Shown in pieces: positions 37,185-49,800 of a DNA stretch of 64,000 nt. Each line of letters opens with the position of its first letter. Position 1 is the stretch's first letter. The DNA is from Ficedula albicollis (lineage: Eukaryota; Chordata; Aves; Passeriformes; Muscicapidae). The stretch is from NCBI RefSeq assembly GCF_000247815.1, contig NC_021673.1, positions 36,161,194 through 36,225,193 of the forward strand. Reading direction: 5' to 3'. Both the position numbers and the translations under genes were made by a program. The notes beneath the pieces were generated by a model. The model was not told the origin of the DNA. It worked only from the letters and a program-made list of their open reading frames with translations, and searched no databases.

Positions 37185-39720
37185 ATCTGAAGCAAAAGGG
37201 ATTTAGAGTTATTTCAGACTTTCAGAGTAGAAACTTGCTCAATGGCCTGGAGCCACTGAGCCGGGGGAAAAAAAAGAAAATAAAAAGGCTACTGGAGATC
37301 TGATCATCTTCCTTTTGGCAGAAAAACTCAGTATTCTTTTGCATGCTTTTCAAAACTGCTCTGCCATAAGAGCAGTTACCCTTTGTTGCAGCACCAGGAA
37401 ATCCCCATTTTGCCTTGAAACTGCTGCAGGGTCAAATACGATGATATTATTTCTTTCTGCAAGTGCAGAGCTCAGAACTCCTGTAAAGATGAGCTCCCAT
37501 CTCCCTTCCTCCCTCCCTCTTTTACTGAGACACTTCCTTCCCCTTGTGTTTGCAAAATTGAGTTTGCTGCAAACAAGAAACTCAAACCAAGAGAAGCAAA
37601 AGAAAAGAATCACAAGTTACATATTGTTTTTCCTTTGTTATTTAGAAGGCCTCCTGCTCCTGTGGCAATCCAATTATATTTGAAGCCTGGCTCATGACTT
37701 TTGAATACTCTCTGGCACATCAGATATCCTTGGGGACCCAGAGGAGTCTCTGATCTTCCATAAAACCTGTATTAGGTTAATACATAATTCACTATTTAGA
37801 AGACAGATAGAAGGACAGCCTTGCCAACACAAATTCTTCATTTACTTTTAGGTGATAGGCAACACAGAACCTGTATTTGAACTCTGATTAAAGATTTTAT
37901 TAGCTCAACATTTCATATCACTAGCTAACAGCACACATGCAAATGTGTTGTATTCATTTGGATTTGCATTTGCTTGGGTGGTTTTACCTATAATGCAGCC
38001 ATAGACACTTACAGGATAAGAATTGTCAATAAAGTAATCTGTATACCGAGGAGATAAATCCCTACCTGGAGCATAAACAAAGAATTTAAAATTCAGAACC
38101 ATGGGCATAAAAGGTTTTGAAATGTGCCTACAGGGTAAGTGTCCTTTTGAAGCTAAGTGCAGGTAGCAAGAGGAAATTAGGGGGCATCCTCCCACATTGA
38201 GCTGTGGCCTGGGAAAGCTGGTGACTGGCCAAGATGTGCAAATATATTCCCTCTTCCTGAGCACCCTTAGCTACACCCTTGCAGTAACACCTGAGGGCTG
38301 CTTCAGGCTCTTTGCTTGATGCAAAAAAAAAGTTTTACTCTTCCATCCCACTGCCTTCTGTGTTTTTAAATTATTTTCATTGTTTTATCTTGATGTGTTC
38401 CTAGGAGATGATAATATTTTGCACACAAACCTGTTGGCCTTTCCCAATGACCTAGTGATCTGAGTCTCCAAGGTTTTGTGATTTCCTGAGTGGGGAAGCA
38501 CCAGAGCAGCAACCTCAGCCCCTTCTGCAGATTGATCCCAGCTGACTGCAGTGCATTCTGCATTTTGACCACATTTCTATCCACTGACCCAACCAAGTCA
38601 AGAGTCAGGGTGGCAGTGAAACAGCTGCAAAGAAGAGAGCTTATTTCTTCCTTCTACTGCTGGAGATTCTGGCTAATTTTGGAATGCTTTAGGCTACAGC
38701 AACACAATACTTTCGGCTTTGTGCTGTTTTGTGCCTCCTATGTTTTTTCCTTGCTGCAGGGGAAGTGGGAGGAGAGGAAAAGGATTTTCCTTGCTGCAGT
38801 TGTTTGTGTCAGGTAAACTCTCCATAAATCTCTTCTTGAGGAATTCAGTTCATTAAAGCCCAATTAGACACCAATGGCTTGATTTAGCTCATTAAGGCTA
38901 ATTTAAATTAGCAGAAACAGCAAATTGCTATGAGGGATTTATAGCTAGAGTTTTAGTGCACTGTGGACAGACAAACCAAAGGCTTGTTTCCTTTCTCTAT
39001 ACTTTTAACTCACTCATATTTTTGATCATAAATACACATTAAAATAACATTTGCTAAACCTGTAGTCAAGCTGAACTTGCAAAAAGGAAGACATTACCAT
39101 GTTAAGTAATTTATCTGCAATTCTTTTGTGCATGTGTGATGTTTAGATATTTTGGGGGGAGGGAATTGTTTGATTGGAGGTTTTTTTGGTTTGGGGTGGT
39201 TTTTTTTTTTCTTTCAGTTTTTGTTGTTGTTGTTGTTTGCAGTTTTTTGAAGAATAATCACATTTTTCTTTGAGATATAATAAATGAAAAGACTTTAAAA
39301 AACAAAAATAGTCTGGATGTGTTTTTCCTTTCTCATAAAACTAGCATTTGCATACATTGCATTTGCCAGCATTGCGAGAGCAGGTTTATTCAGTTTTGGA
39401 AACAATTATATATGCAAGATTCTGTGCACACATGATGGAGAAGGGATGGACACTATAATTTCAAGAACTTTCAGAGTAAGTATTGTGAGTAAAAAAATGA
39501 CCCAGGGACATATCCAGCTCTTTCAGAGGCCTGAATCTGTGTGAAAAAGAACTTTAGTTCTTTTCTTTACTAAGCTGAAAATGTTATCACTATCCTAGAA
39601 ATGGCTGCTTGAGTCCACACTTTTACGTGAATCTATAATTCTTTTAATTTGGATTCATAAAGTCAACTTGTGTTCCCAGAGGCCTGTAAGCAGTCCAAAA
39701 GTTTGATGTCTAACCAATAT
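37185..39720. other. Intergenic, nothing firmly recognised
   Basis: About 2.5 kb. It has T/G-rich low-complexity sequence with a short (GTT)n at about 39180-39245. A possible splice-flanked 53-bp segment on the minus strand at 38013-38065 is noted as a weak observation only. Confidence 0.45.
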
Positions 39721-39893
39721 TCCTCATCCAGTCTCTGCAGAACTCTCTCTCAGGTTAATAAATATGCAACAAGTCTTTTACAGGTCCTCTACAAGAGCTG
39801 TGTATTCCTCATCCAGTCTCTGCAGAACTCTCTCTCAGGTTAATAAATATGCAACAAGACTTTTACAGGTCTCCTCTACAAGAGCTGTATGGT
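39721..39893. repeat. 85-bp tandem duplication (2 copies)
   Basis: Copies start tcctcatccagtctctgcag at 39721 and 39806. Both contain aggttaataaatatgcaaca and end with caagagctgt. A few substitutions and a small indel separate them. Confidence 0.93.
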
Positions 39894-40019
39894 TGTCTTG
39901 TCTTTATTGCCAGATTGCATACTACACACATGTGTGTTGTGGGGTGCAGTGCTTTAAGAAGGCAGAAGTTAGGTTAGGTTGTCTTTTTTTGTTTTAGCTT
40001 ATGATCAACTGCCATATTT

Positions 40020-41370
40020 CAGTTTAAGAGGGTTTCCTAGGGGTCAAATGCCAAGATTTTGACTAGTCCATTTGTATGGGGTTTGCATGGCCAGGTTTTG
40101 GTAGGGGGGTACACAGGGGTGGCTTGTGTAAGAAGTTACCAGAAGCTTCCTCCATGCTCAGCAGAGCCAATGCCAGCTGGGTCCAGGACACAGAGGCTGC
40201 TGGCCAAGGCTGGGCCAACCAGAAATGGTGGGAACTCCTCTGTGATAGCAGATTTAAGAGGAGGAATTAAGTTATTGTGCAGATGTAATTGCAGCCAGAG
40301 AAGAGCGGGGCGAGAATACATGAGAGCAGCAGCTCTGCAGATAGCACAGTCAGTGGAGAAGGAGGGATGAAGGTGTTCCTGGTGCTGGAGCTGGGTGGTG
40401 CAGACTTTGAGGCAGCTGTGCCCCTGCAGCCCAGGGAGGTCCTTGGGAGTGCAGAGATCCCCCTGTAGCCTGTGGAGGAGACCCATGCTGGAGTGGCTGG
40501 ATGCCTGACAGGAGACTACGAACCTTTGGGAAGGCCATGGGGCGAGAATACATGAGAGCAGCAGCTCTGCAGATAGCACAGTCAGTGGAGAAGGAGGGAT
40601 GAAGGTGTTCCTGGTGCTGGAGCTGGGTGGTGCAGACTTTGAGGCAGCTGTGCCCCTGCAGCCCAGGGAGGTCCTTGGGAGTGCAGAGATCCCCCTGTAG
40701 CCTGTGGAGGAGACCCATGCTGGAGTGGCTGGATGCCTGACAGGAGACTACGAACCTTTGGAAAGGCCATGCTGGAGCAGGGTCCTGGCAGGGAGCTGCA
40801 GATCCATGGAGACAGGAGCCCACACTGGAGCAGGTTTCCTGGTAGGACTTGTGACCTCACGGGGGACCCACGCTGGAACAGCCTGTGCCTGAAGAGCTGC
40901 ACCCTGAGGAAGAGTGACCCACGTTGGAGCAGTTTGTGGAGAACTGTTGCCTGTGAGACTCATGTTGGAGAAGTGCTGGAAGAGCTGTCTCCTGTGTCTC
41001 TGTGAAAGAACTCTTTTCCCTGAGCAGCAGCAAGAACAACAAGTGATGAACTGACCATAACCCCATTCTCTCTGTACTGCTGAGGGGGATGAGGTAGAGC
41101 TGGGAAGGAAGGAGTGGTGGGGGAAGGTGTATTGAAGGTCTTATTTTACTTTTCGTTGTCCTGCTCTGATTTTGTTAGGAATACATTCAAATAAGATCTC
41201 TAATTCGAGTCTGCTTTGCCTGTGAAGGTATTCAGTGCGTGATCTCTTCCTGTCCTTGTCTCAACTCATGAAACCTTTCTTACATTTCCTCTCCCCTGTC
41301 CAGCTGTGGAGGGAAGTGTTGAGAGGCTTTGGTGGGTGTCTGGCATCCAGCCAGAGTCAACCCACTATCA
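40020..41370 (+). mobile_element. Solo-LTR-like avian endogenous retrovirus element (probably ERVL class)
   Basis: The order of blocks matches a long LTR element I recognise from bird genomes. It has a 5' part with gcatggccaggttttggtag and gtgatagcagatttaag, and a GC-rich middle built of 'acccacgctggagcag'-type phrases. A gtgatgaactgaccataacc block follows, and the 3' part has gagtctgctttgcctgtgaa, a catttcctctcccctgtcca block and ccagccagagtcaaccca. No retroviral gene is present. Ends are approximate and no target-site duplication was found. The class assignment is from memory; its membership of a dispersed family is more certain than its name. Confidence 0.7.
40307..40770 (+). repeat. 232-bp tandem duplication inside the LTR-like element
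   Basis: The block starting ggggcgagaatacatgagag at 40307 recurs at 40539 and runs to the ggaaaggccatg stretch, almost identical. Without it the element would be about 1.1 kb long. Confidence 0.95.
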
Positions 41371-44300
41371 GACACCATATCAGACACCACACTCCAAAAG
41401 CTGTACTAAACAACAACATGGGTATAAATTGTGTGTTTGTGTGTGTTAGTGTGTACATGTACCTGTAATACCCCATATGACAAACAAAGGCTGTAATAGT
41501 ACACCCTCTGATGTATGCAAAAGGCCTTCCCTGTGAAGAGCCAATCTCAGGAATGAATTCCACCCCAGATTTGTGTTCACCTATTTAAGGTTACATGTGC
41601 TTAAAAGTACTCAGATACATCACATTTGTGCTTTTTCAGCCTAAGACTCTAAAAAGAGGAGGCACAGGTTGCATGAATCAGATAGTTGAGCCTTTGAACT
41701 CAAATTTTGTAACTGAAGTTGGTAATGAAGTTTTATATACAGCAGAAAAATGGTAAGTTTGGATCACAGTTTTGTCTTGTACTAAAGATATTGCAAAGTT
41801 GTGATCTCTCAAGAATAGTTTTCACTTAAAACATCAGTTCTCTGCAGTTAAACACTCAGGCTACAGACTGGGAGCTCATCAAAGCCATTGAACCATGTCA
41901 GACAAATCAAAAAAGGTAGGTATGCATTCAGCAGTAGAGAACTAATGCAAACATTGTAGCAAAAATATTTATCCATCCCAAATGGAAAGTTATTTCTGGT
42001 ATTCTGAAGAGCTAAAGCATTAATAGCAAGAGAAGATAAAACATAACTGCATCCTCAAGGTCACCAAAAGTTCTGTTGAAGGCTTATAGTCATGTCTTAG
42101 TAACAAATAAATCATAACCTTCTACTTTTGGAAGTTCATCTTCAAAATATCCCCAGCTGCCACAGCTCTCTGTTCCCATTTCTCTCTCTGACCCATCTCA
42201 GAGTGCTTGAATAGAAATGGGATGCTGACAAAAGACTGTGTCCCAGATCTGGAAGCTTCTTTGTACTTTTAAATCTTCCTTCTCTGATTTTCCTAACAGC
42301 CATTGCTAAAAAATGCCCATCTCTTCTGTGATACAGCTTACTATCCTTTTGAAAGGAGTGTTAAAATCTAGTTGTTACATCTGGCAAAGTTTTCTCTGGT
42401 GATGTTCATGGGAGAAATTTGGAGATCATTTTACACAGAAACCCAAAAAACTGTGATTACAATTTAAGTAATGTGAAGCCAGTTCTCTCAATTAAACTGA
42501 ATTTTCACTTCCACCCCTAGGAAGACTTAGTATGACAGCTAAGGGGGATATTTTTCAGGAGCTGTGCAGAACAGCCTTCTCCATCACTGCCTGGTCTGTG
42601 AATAAGCCTACATTTACCCCAAAGTTAAAATCAACAAACTCTTAAATGCTCTTAACAGTGTGGTCTGGTGAGCAGCTGAGCTGGTCTGAGAGTCTGCTGT
42701 TGCCAGAAGGTGTTACCTTCACCCTGCTGTCCCTCCTCCTCCTCCTCTTCCCACATTTCACCCACAGGCTCTCCCCTTCTTCAGAGCTGCAGCCCCTCTG
42801 CAAAGCTGCCACAGTCTGAGCAAGAGGGGAAAGCAGAAACTGAAAGACTGCCTCAACATAGCACAGTCAGCCAGTAGGAAAGAGCAGACCAAAATTCTGA
42901 TCTCTCAAATGCCAGCCCCCTTAACACATCTGCTCTGTGCCTTGTCTAAACAGTCCCAGATAGGTCAGCGTGGGAAAACAGGAAGAGGTAAAATAAGCAG
43001 AGGGCTTCTTTCTCCCTCCTTCAGGAAAACAAAGTGGCCAAATCAAAGGAGCTGATTTTCTGCTTATGTTTAGAGAAAGGCATTGACATATAGAGATCAT
43101 GTTTCAGTTTGACAAGTGATACCAAATAATACCTGATTTATGCAAGTCTCAGGGGAGTGTAGCAGCTCCATTTTTATCCTGATTTTAGAAGGGTATGGCA
43201 CTCCTACAGCTGTGCTGTCCATCTGGCTCTCCCCACCATACCCAGACACCTTTGAACCCACTAGCCAACTACAACTCAGTGTTCATGAAAAGCCATTTCT
43301 AAACAGAGGAGAAAGAAGCACAGATTATTACTCTAAGAAAAACAAGGCTGAAGTCTGTAGTTATTCAGAAGGCAGAGGAGAAAGATCATGGTACCATGGG
43401 AGATTTAGGAGACACAGAGGCAATTTAATGATACTGCAGCAAGGAGCAAATTTAGCTTAGGCTATGTCACAGGAAACAATATTGTAAGAATCCAGTTTTG
43501 TTATTCCTATTGTTTCTTTCATGGATGAAAAAGTATTTTTGTGGAGTTTTATAACAGCATCAAATTAAATCTTTCTGTTCAAAGTCTTTTCTTCTGTGTG
43601 ATCTTCTGCTTTCAAAGAGGTAGGAGAAGATTATATGTTTATGTATTTTGTGGATGCAGATCCTACACAGAAATAATTGATCAATGCATTTATATAATAT
43701 TGAGTCTCACATGTGCAGTTTTTCAAAAGAAAAAATAAATGCACACAGCCGAACACCATCTGTATTTATTTTTGTCTTTTCAAAGTGAAGTTCTACAACT
43801 TTCTACCAGTGTGTTTCTAATTGCTAAAGTAAATGCAACATTATATCCAAAATTTGAAATGAGACACCCTAGTGCCTGTCCTAATTAGGAAGAGATGCTT
43901 CTGCTTATTTTTTTCCCATGAGTCAGAGGCAATGCAAAAACATTCCTGAGCGATGGGACAAGTTCAGAAGAAAGAGTATGGTCACAGGCAATTGCACACC
44001 CTGTATTTTGTCCTTTGGAAATTAATGAGCAAGGTATCCCTAAAACAGCCTTAACATTTTTGAGTTCATTCAGAAACAATGCTGACAGACATTCCTTCAT
44101 GATTCATGTCCAGAAAAGTTTAAGTAAAGAAAGTCAATTGATCAGATCAATGTCGTAAATTTTATTAAGTAAAGGAAAAGTTTTATGCCTGAAAGACCAG
44201 TGGAACCCCAGGGGAACCTCAGTCTGCCACTCTGGCTGGAGGGACTCCAGGGTTTAAACAAATTTGGGAGACAAATTTTCCTTGTTGTCTAACACCTTCA

Positions 44301-46149
44301 TTGTGACAAACTGAGGCATTTCAGCAAGATCAAGAAGTCTCATTTTTGGGAAGAGCGACAGAATGGGCATACTTTGGTATATAAAACAGGCTGCATGAAG
44401 GATATCCCCCCTGGAGTGTTCAACTGTCCTGTACCATGCAGACTAGCCAACAATGGGGAAAAAGTACATCTGAGTAAGGACATTTGGCCTCTAGTACTCG
44501 ATAAACTAGTGCAAATAAATAGCTGATATGTGATGAACTGAAAAATCAGAGCTGAGCATTTGTACTTCTGTGCAGAGGTATGCAGGGGCAGAGTGCCTCA
44601 GCATCAATCAGCAGAAGAGGAAAACACTCCAAGATGGCTCTTGACCAAACAGACATGCAAAGGCCTTGCAAGCTTTCCTGAGGAGCCTGGAACACTGCCT
44701 CATTTATTCCAGATGTAACCCACAAGACTCACTTGTTCTGATGATGGCTAGATAGGGATATTTCATGCAAAGGTCTCCAATAGTAAGTGACTAGCACTTA
44801 AAAACAGCCATCACACAAGCACTGTTCACATCAGTGATCAGTTTGATCCAGGATCAAACTTCACCAACTTTGACTTTGTTCTGCTCCATAAAGCATGAGA
44901 ACATGATGCCAAGAATGGCACAAGATAACTCTGTTTGGTCACCACCTAAGTTTAACAATAGCTCCTTCACCATTTTTCTCTGTAATTTACCCAATGCTAA
45001 CTTCTCCAGCTCTTGGTATTTTAATCTATTAAATGAAGTGATTCCGTACATCACTCACGTTCTGCAAGAATATTTATGAATTTGCTCTGGTGTGGAAAAT
45101 GTACATCTCATGAGACAGTATCAGGGCAACAGACTTTCTGAACAGGAAAAGCTGTGCTGAGATCTTCTTGGGATAAGTAATAATTATTATCCAGGCACCA
45201 GTATTTAGCATCAGAAGATTGATGGGTGATCTTGCAGAACTGCACTGCCACTTTCTGCACATAAAAGTGTAGTTTTGTGAAAATTAAATGTGTGCTGTAT
45301 TACAGCCTAGAGAAATGTTCTTGTGTTTGGTAGATTTTTAGATTAACTGCAATAGTTTTTTTTTAACTTTATGCGGTTTCTTCGCCTTCAGGATTGATTG
45401 TTATCACTTTCAAAATCTTAGAGTGTCTGAGAAGACAGCCCATAGGTAAGTGCAATATAATTAACAGAATCAATCAGGGCTAACAAGTATAAAAAAACCC
45501 AGTAAAATCAGCAGTAATAGCTACTGTGTTCCTTCCTCACAACATCAGCTCCTCACAGAAAATCACACGGTGACAATATATCTCTAAGAAGAGACTTTAC
45601 AAATTGAATTTATTCACCAAATTAATTTGAAAAGGCTCTTAAATCTTGCTTATGAAGGTGGAATAAAGACGATGAAAGTATTAAAAAAAGTAGAAGCTTC
45701 ATTCAAAAAGGCAAGAATTTTCAATTTATTTCAGTGATCTAAATGCTAATTATGATGGAATTATTCCCACTGCTACAGAAATTCTTAAACTTGAAAAACA
45801 TATGTACTACTTACGGGTCTTTTTCTGAAAAAATAAAAGAAAACTTCTGTCAATTGAAACAGGCAGTTTTGGGAGAATAAGTAAAAGAACTGTATTTATC
45901 TCATGATCATATAAGCATAACTGAAAGTGATTTGTTTCTTTTAACTGCAAAATAAAAATCAGTGTTTCAAGCTAAGATGATGCTAAGCTTGGTGCATGCT
46001 GTCTCCATCTTCAAAAGTCTATCCTGGGGGGAAAAAAAAGCACTCTGTCACAACTCTGACTCATGGATAGCTTCTGAAATTAGTCACCAGAAATTATGAA
46101 AGATTCTAAGCTATGACTTTTGATTCAATTTGTCCTAATAGAAGATAGC
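41371..46149. other. Intergenic, nothing recognised
   Basis: About 4.8 kb with a short (TCC)n patch at about 42731-42750. No coding exon, CR1 end or LTR was recognised. The open frames are below about 110 codons and lack motifs. Confidence 0.45.
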
Positions 46150-46802
46150 AAGAAGGAGGGTGCTGGTGGATGAGAGGCTGGACATGAGCCAACGGTGCAC
46201 TCACAGACATATCCTGGGCTGCATCCAGAGCAGCATGGCCAGCAATCAAGGGTGGTGATTCTGCCCCTCTGCTCTCCTTGGTGAGACCCCACCTGGAGCA
46301 CCGCATCCAGCTCTGGGGTCCCCAGCACAGGAAGGACAAGGACCTGTTGGAAAAGTCCAGAGAAGAGCCAGAAAGATATTAGAGGGATGGAGCACCTCTC
46401 CTATGAGGAAAGGCTGAGAGGATTGGGATCATTCAACTTGCAGAAGAGAAGGCTTTGGGATGTCCTTATTGTGGCCTCCCAGTACCTGAAGTGGGCCTAT
46501 AAGATGGAGAGAGACTCCTTATAAGAACTCATAGTGATAAGACAAGGGGAATGACTTTCAACTGAAGATGGTAGGTTTAGATTAGATATCAAGAAGAAAT
46601 TCTTCACTGTGAAGGTGGTGAGACACTAGAACAGGTTGCCCAGAGAAGCTTTGGGTGCCCCATCCATGGAAATGTTCAACAAAAGGTTGGATGGGTCCCT
46701 GAGCAACCAGATGGAGTGGGAGATATCCCTATCCATGGCAAGGGGTTGGAACTAGATGATCTTTAGGGCCCCTCCAACTGTAACCATTCTATGATTCTAT
46801 GG
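46150..46802 (+). mobile_element. CR1 LINE 3' fragment (about 650 bp)
   Basis: This is one of the longest and best preserved CR1 copies here. Blocks in order are: gtgagaccccacctggagca, ctggggtccccagcacagga, ggatggagcacctctcctat with aggaaaggctgagag, ttagattagatatcaagaag, gaacaggttgcccagagaag, ggttggatgggtccctgagc, and tgtaaccattctatgattct with a final atgg. It is 5'-truncated with no open frame of note. Confidence 0.93.
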
Positions 46803-49800
46803 TTAAACTAGGTGTTACTTATATTTTGAGTACAAAATAGGATGTATTCGAGCATTTTTTTTCAGTTGAACATTGGAAGTAGAACTTTTTGGATATGAAA
46901 ATATTCTTTAAATCATCTAATGAAACATGTGTGGGGGTGTTATTTATAGCAGATAACCATTCGAATATTTTTTGTGATTTTGCTTACAAATAATTTCTTT
47001 AGTTGATAGAGACATGGCTTTTCCAGCAAATCATATGATGACAAGAATGTGATAGATAATTTATAGATAATTCTGTAGGAAGTATTCATGGGAAGGAACA
47101 GAAGGAGCAAAAGAAGTACAATGAATAATAAATGAAAAAGAAATCATTTTCATGCAGAAACAGGCGTATCTTGCACTAAGAATAATATAATTTCCTCTGC
47201 ATTTCCAACCCCTTCTGGGAATAAACATTTACATCTTGAACAACTGAAGTAAAAGATTGAATAACTAGGGTACAATTTTTAGTGTTTTGTACAAGTTAAA
47301 CCTCTACATGCCATTGCTTTCTGTACAAGAAGTGACTAAAATAAGGGAAACCAGTTGGATTTTAGGATTTCAGTGTGCTAATTAGGCTCAGAAACATTAG
47401 GACCTGGATACTGGGGTGAAGTTGCAATTAGCTGAGATTTAATGAGCTGTGTAATGATAAGTGACAGGGCTAAACAACTTTACAGCCATAATTTCCTGAT
47501 TAGATGAACTCTTAAACACTGCAATCCTACGTCCTACCCCAAGGCATGTTTACCCTTTGAGCTGGCCAGAGGAGAAACAAAGTTTTGCCTGCAAAGTTTT
47601 TAGGAGCCACACAATATTTTAGCAACAGGAAATTCCTATAGTTTCAGGGCAATTTCTCACTCTGATCAGAGCAAGCATCATTTTCTGTGGTAGTCTAAAC
47701 ATTTTTTTCTGCTCCTTTTAATCTATTTTATGTGTCTGATGACAAGAGGATCCTCTGAAGTAGCCACGGTCGGATTGGATATCAAGGGCATCCACTATCT
47801 GCAGCCACATCAAACACAGCTGGGGTGATGGAGAGGATGCACAAAGCAAGCCTACAATAAAACACCTCATAAAAGAGGACCAGAAATGCAATCCCAGGAA
47901 GAAAGCAAATGCCAACTTCAAAAACCTCAGTTTGTAACATTCATGAACATCAAGGGGAAAGTCTGCTAGATAAACCATTGGTATGAGAATCAAGTGACTT
48001 GCAACATTTAATTGCTTCTGTCTACAACTTTTGACAAGTCAAATTCTCCCCACCAATCTTAACATGGGGAATATTACAGATAAAAACTATTTGAAGATGA
48101 CAAAGTCTTCACATTCCCTATGGGATACACTAACATATTGCTCACGCTTTCAAAACCCAATGAAGGGCAAGATTTTCTTTAAAATCTTAAACTTTCTAGG
48201 ATAGACAAACTGTCACATGTGTTATACTTGTGTAATCACTTTTCTGCTTCATTCCTTTGCCTCCTTCAGCACAGAGCACACATTGGCCATGACTGATAAG
48301 CACTCATTAGATTTGGCCTGAGTTTTACCACTTTTTTTCAGCCATTGTCCCCAGTTATGTCCTTCCATTTTAACAGAATTTATAGTGAACAAGACTGAGA
48401 GATAATGCAATGAAGGAACACCTGGAAAGGATCAAAATGCCTATATGCTTTCTATACTGAGATTTCATCAGAATTTAAATATGTGGGTCTATAAGAATGA
48501 TACAAATCCCTCTCTCCTGCAGCACATGCCCTTGGAGGCACCCAAGACTTCTAGACACTGCCACTGCCAGAGTGTACCTGCAGCAAGAGACTGGCCTGAG
48601 CAGTGAGTTCCCACTCATGCCTGAGCATGGTCCAGAAATTCTGAGTAGGTCATGGAGACATTGAACTGCTGGAATCTGGCTGAAAGCCCAGCAGCATGGT
48701 GGCAGCCTTGGAAAACATGCACAAACCGTATATGCACACAATTCATGGCACTTTGAAAACACCTTTTGAAAGTGGGTGGCAAGAGAAGGAATAGTGAAGG
48801 AAACAGGTTAAACATGGTGTTCCCCAAATGCCACATCTGCTATCTTTACTGTCACGTGTTTGTTATAAAGGCAGTAGTAAGATGTCGAGTGCTTATTAAA
48901 AATCCCAAGGAGATAATAACAGTTCTGACGTGTAGTTCAGAGCTTCTGGGGCTGTGAAATGTGTGATGGCATGGAATTCCTCAGCAGTGTCACCAGCTGT
49001 GATATCCCTCCGCCTTTCTCCACTGCCTGCCACTCTTTGCTTCCTCAGTGGCTTGACATGCAGTACAATAATATTTTTCTGGGGCTGACAGCAGAACAGA
49101 ATTTTTTAATTTTGCTTTTTGTCTTACCTTGTTCCCTAAGCCTGGCTGTGCCCAGCCTGGCTGACAGGTATTCACACTCATGAAGCAAAGAAGTCACAGC
49201 TGCTGTGACAAGGGAGTAGGAGTATATTAAGCCAATTTTTCTACAAGAAGAGTAATGTATAATGAGATTGTGTAAGAACCATGACCTTATCTAGCTGTGA
49301 AAGGAGTCAAATACAATTGTAACTCAGTTAACATCCTTAGGAAATAATTGTCAGCTACCTTTTGTGCTGGAAAGCTGGCCTAGCCCTGGACAAATATTAC
49401 CATGCTTCATTTACACTATCACCAACACCTACAGCTATTCAAAACTGCCACACAATCTCCAATATTTAAATAATTAGGCAAGGAGGAACATGATTAAGCA
49501 AGACAAAATTTGTATTTAAAGATTGTGAATTCTTTGCCACGGAATTCTCCTGTAATCAACTTCTTCCTGTTTTGTTCCACCTGATGGGACAGGAGAGGGG
49601 GGGGTTGCAGGCAGGGCTCAGGACACAGCTCCCTTGTGCCAATCTTTTCCCTGGGACATGCCTCTCACTATCTTTTTATCTGAAATAGGCAGAGGCAAGT
49701 AGCAGCAGTGGAGAAGGACATGGATTTAGCTGCAGTCTTAGGTTCCATGATAAAGAACAACATCTGGTGCTGAGACCTGTCTCTGGGGGAAAGGCAGAGC

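Noticed and set aside
40136..41066. Several overlapping open frames of 60-157 codons on both strands, two sharing the same peptide
   Set aside because: They lie inside the GC-rich LTR-like element, and the shared peptide is explained by its 232-bp tandem duplication.
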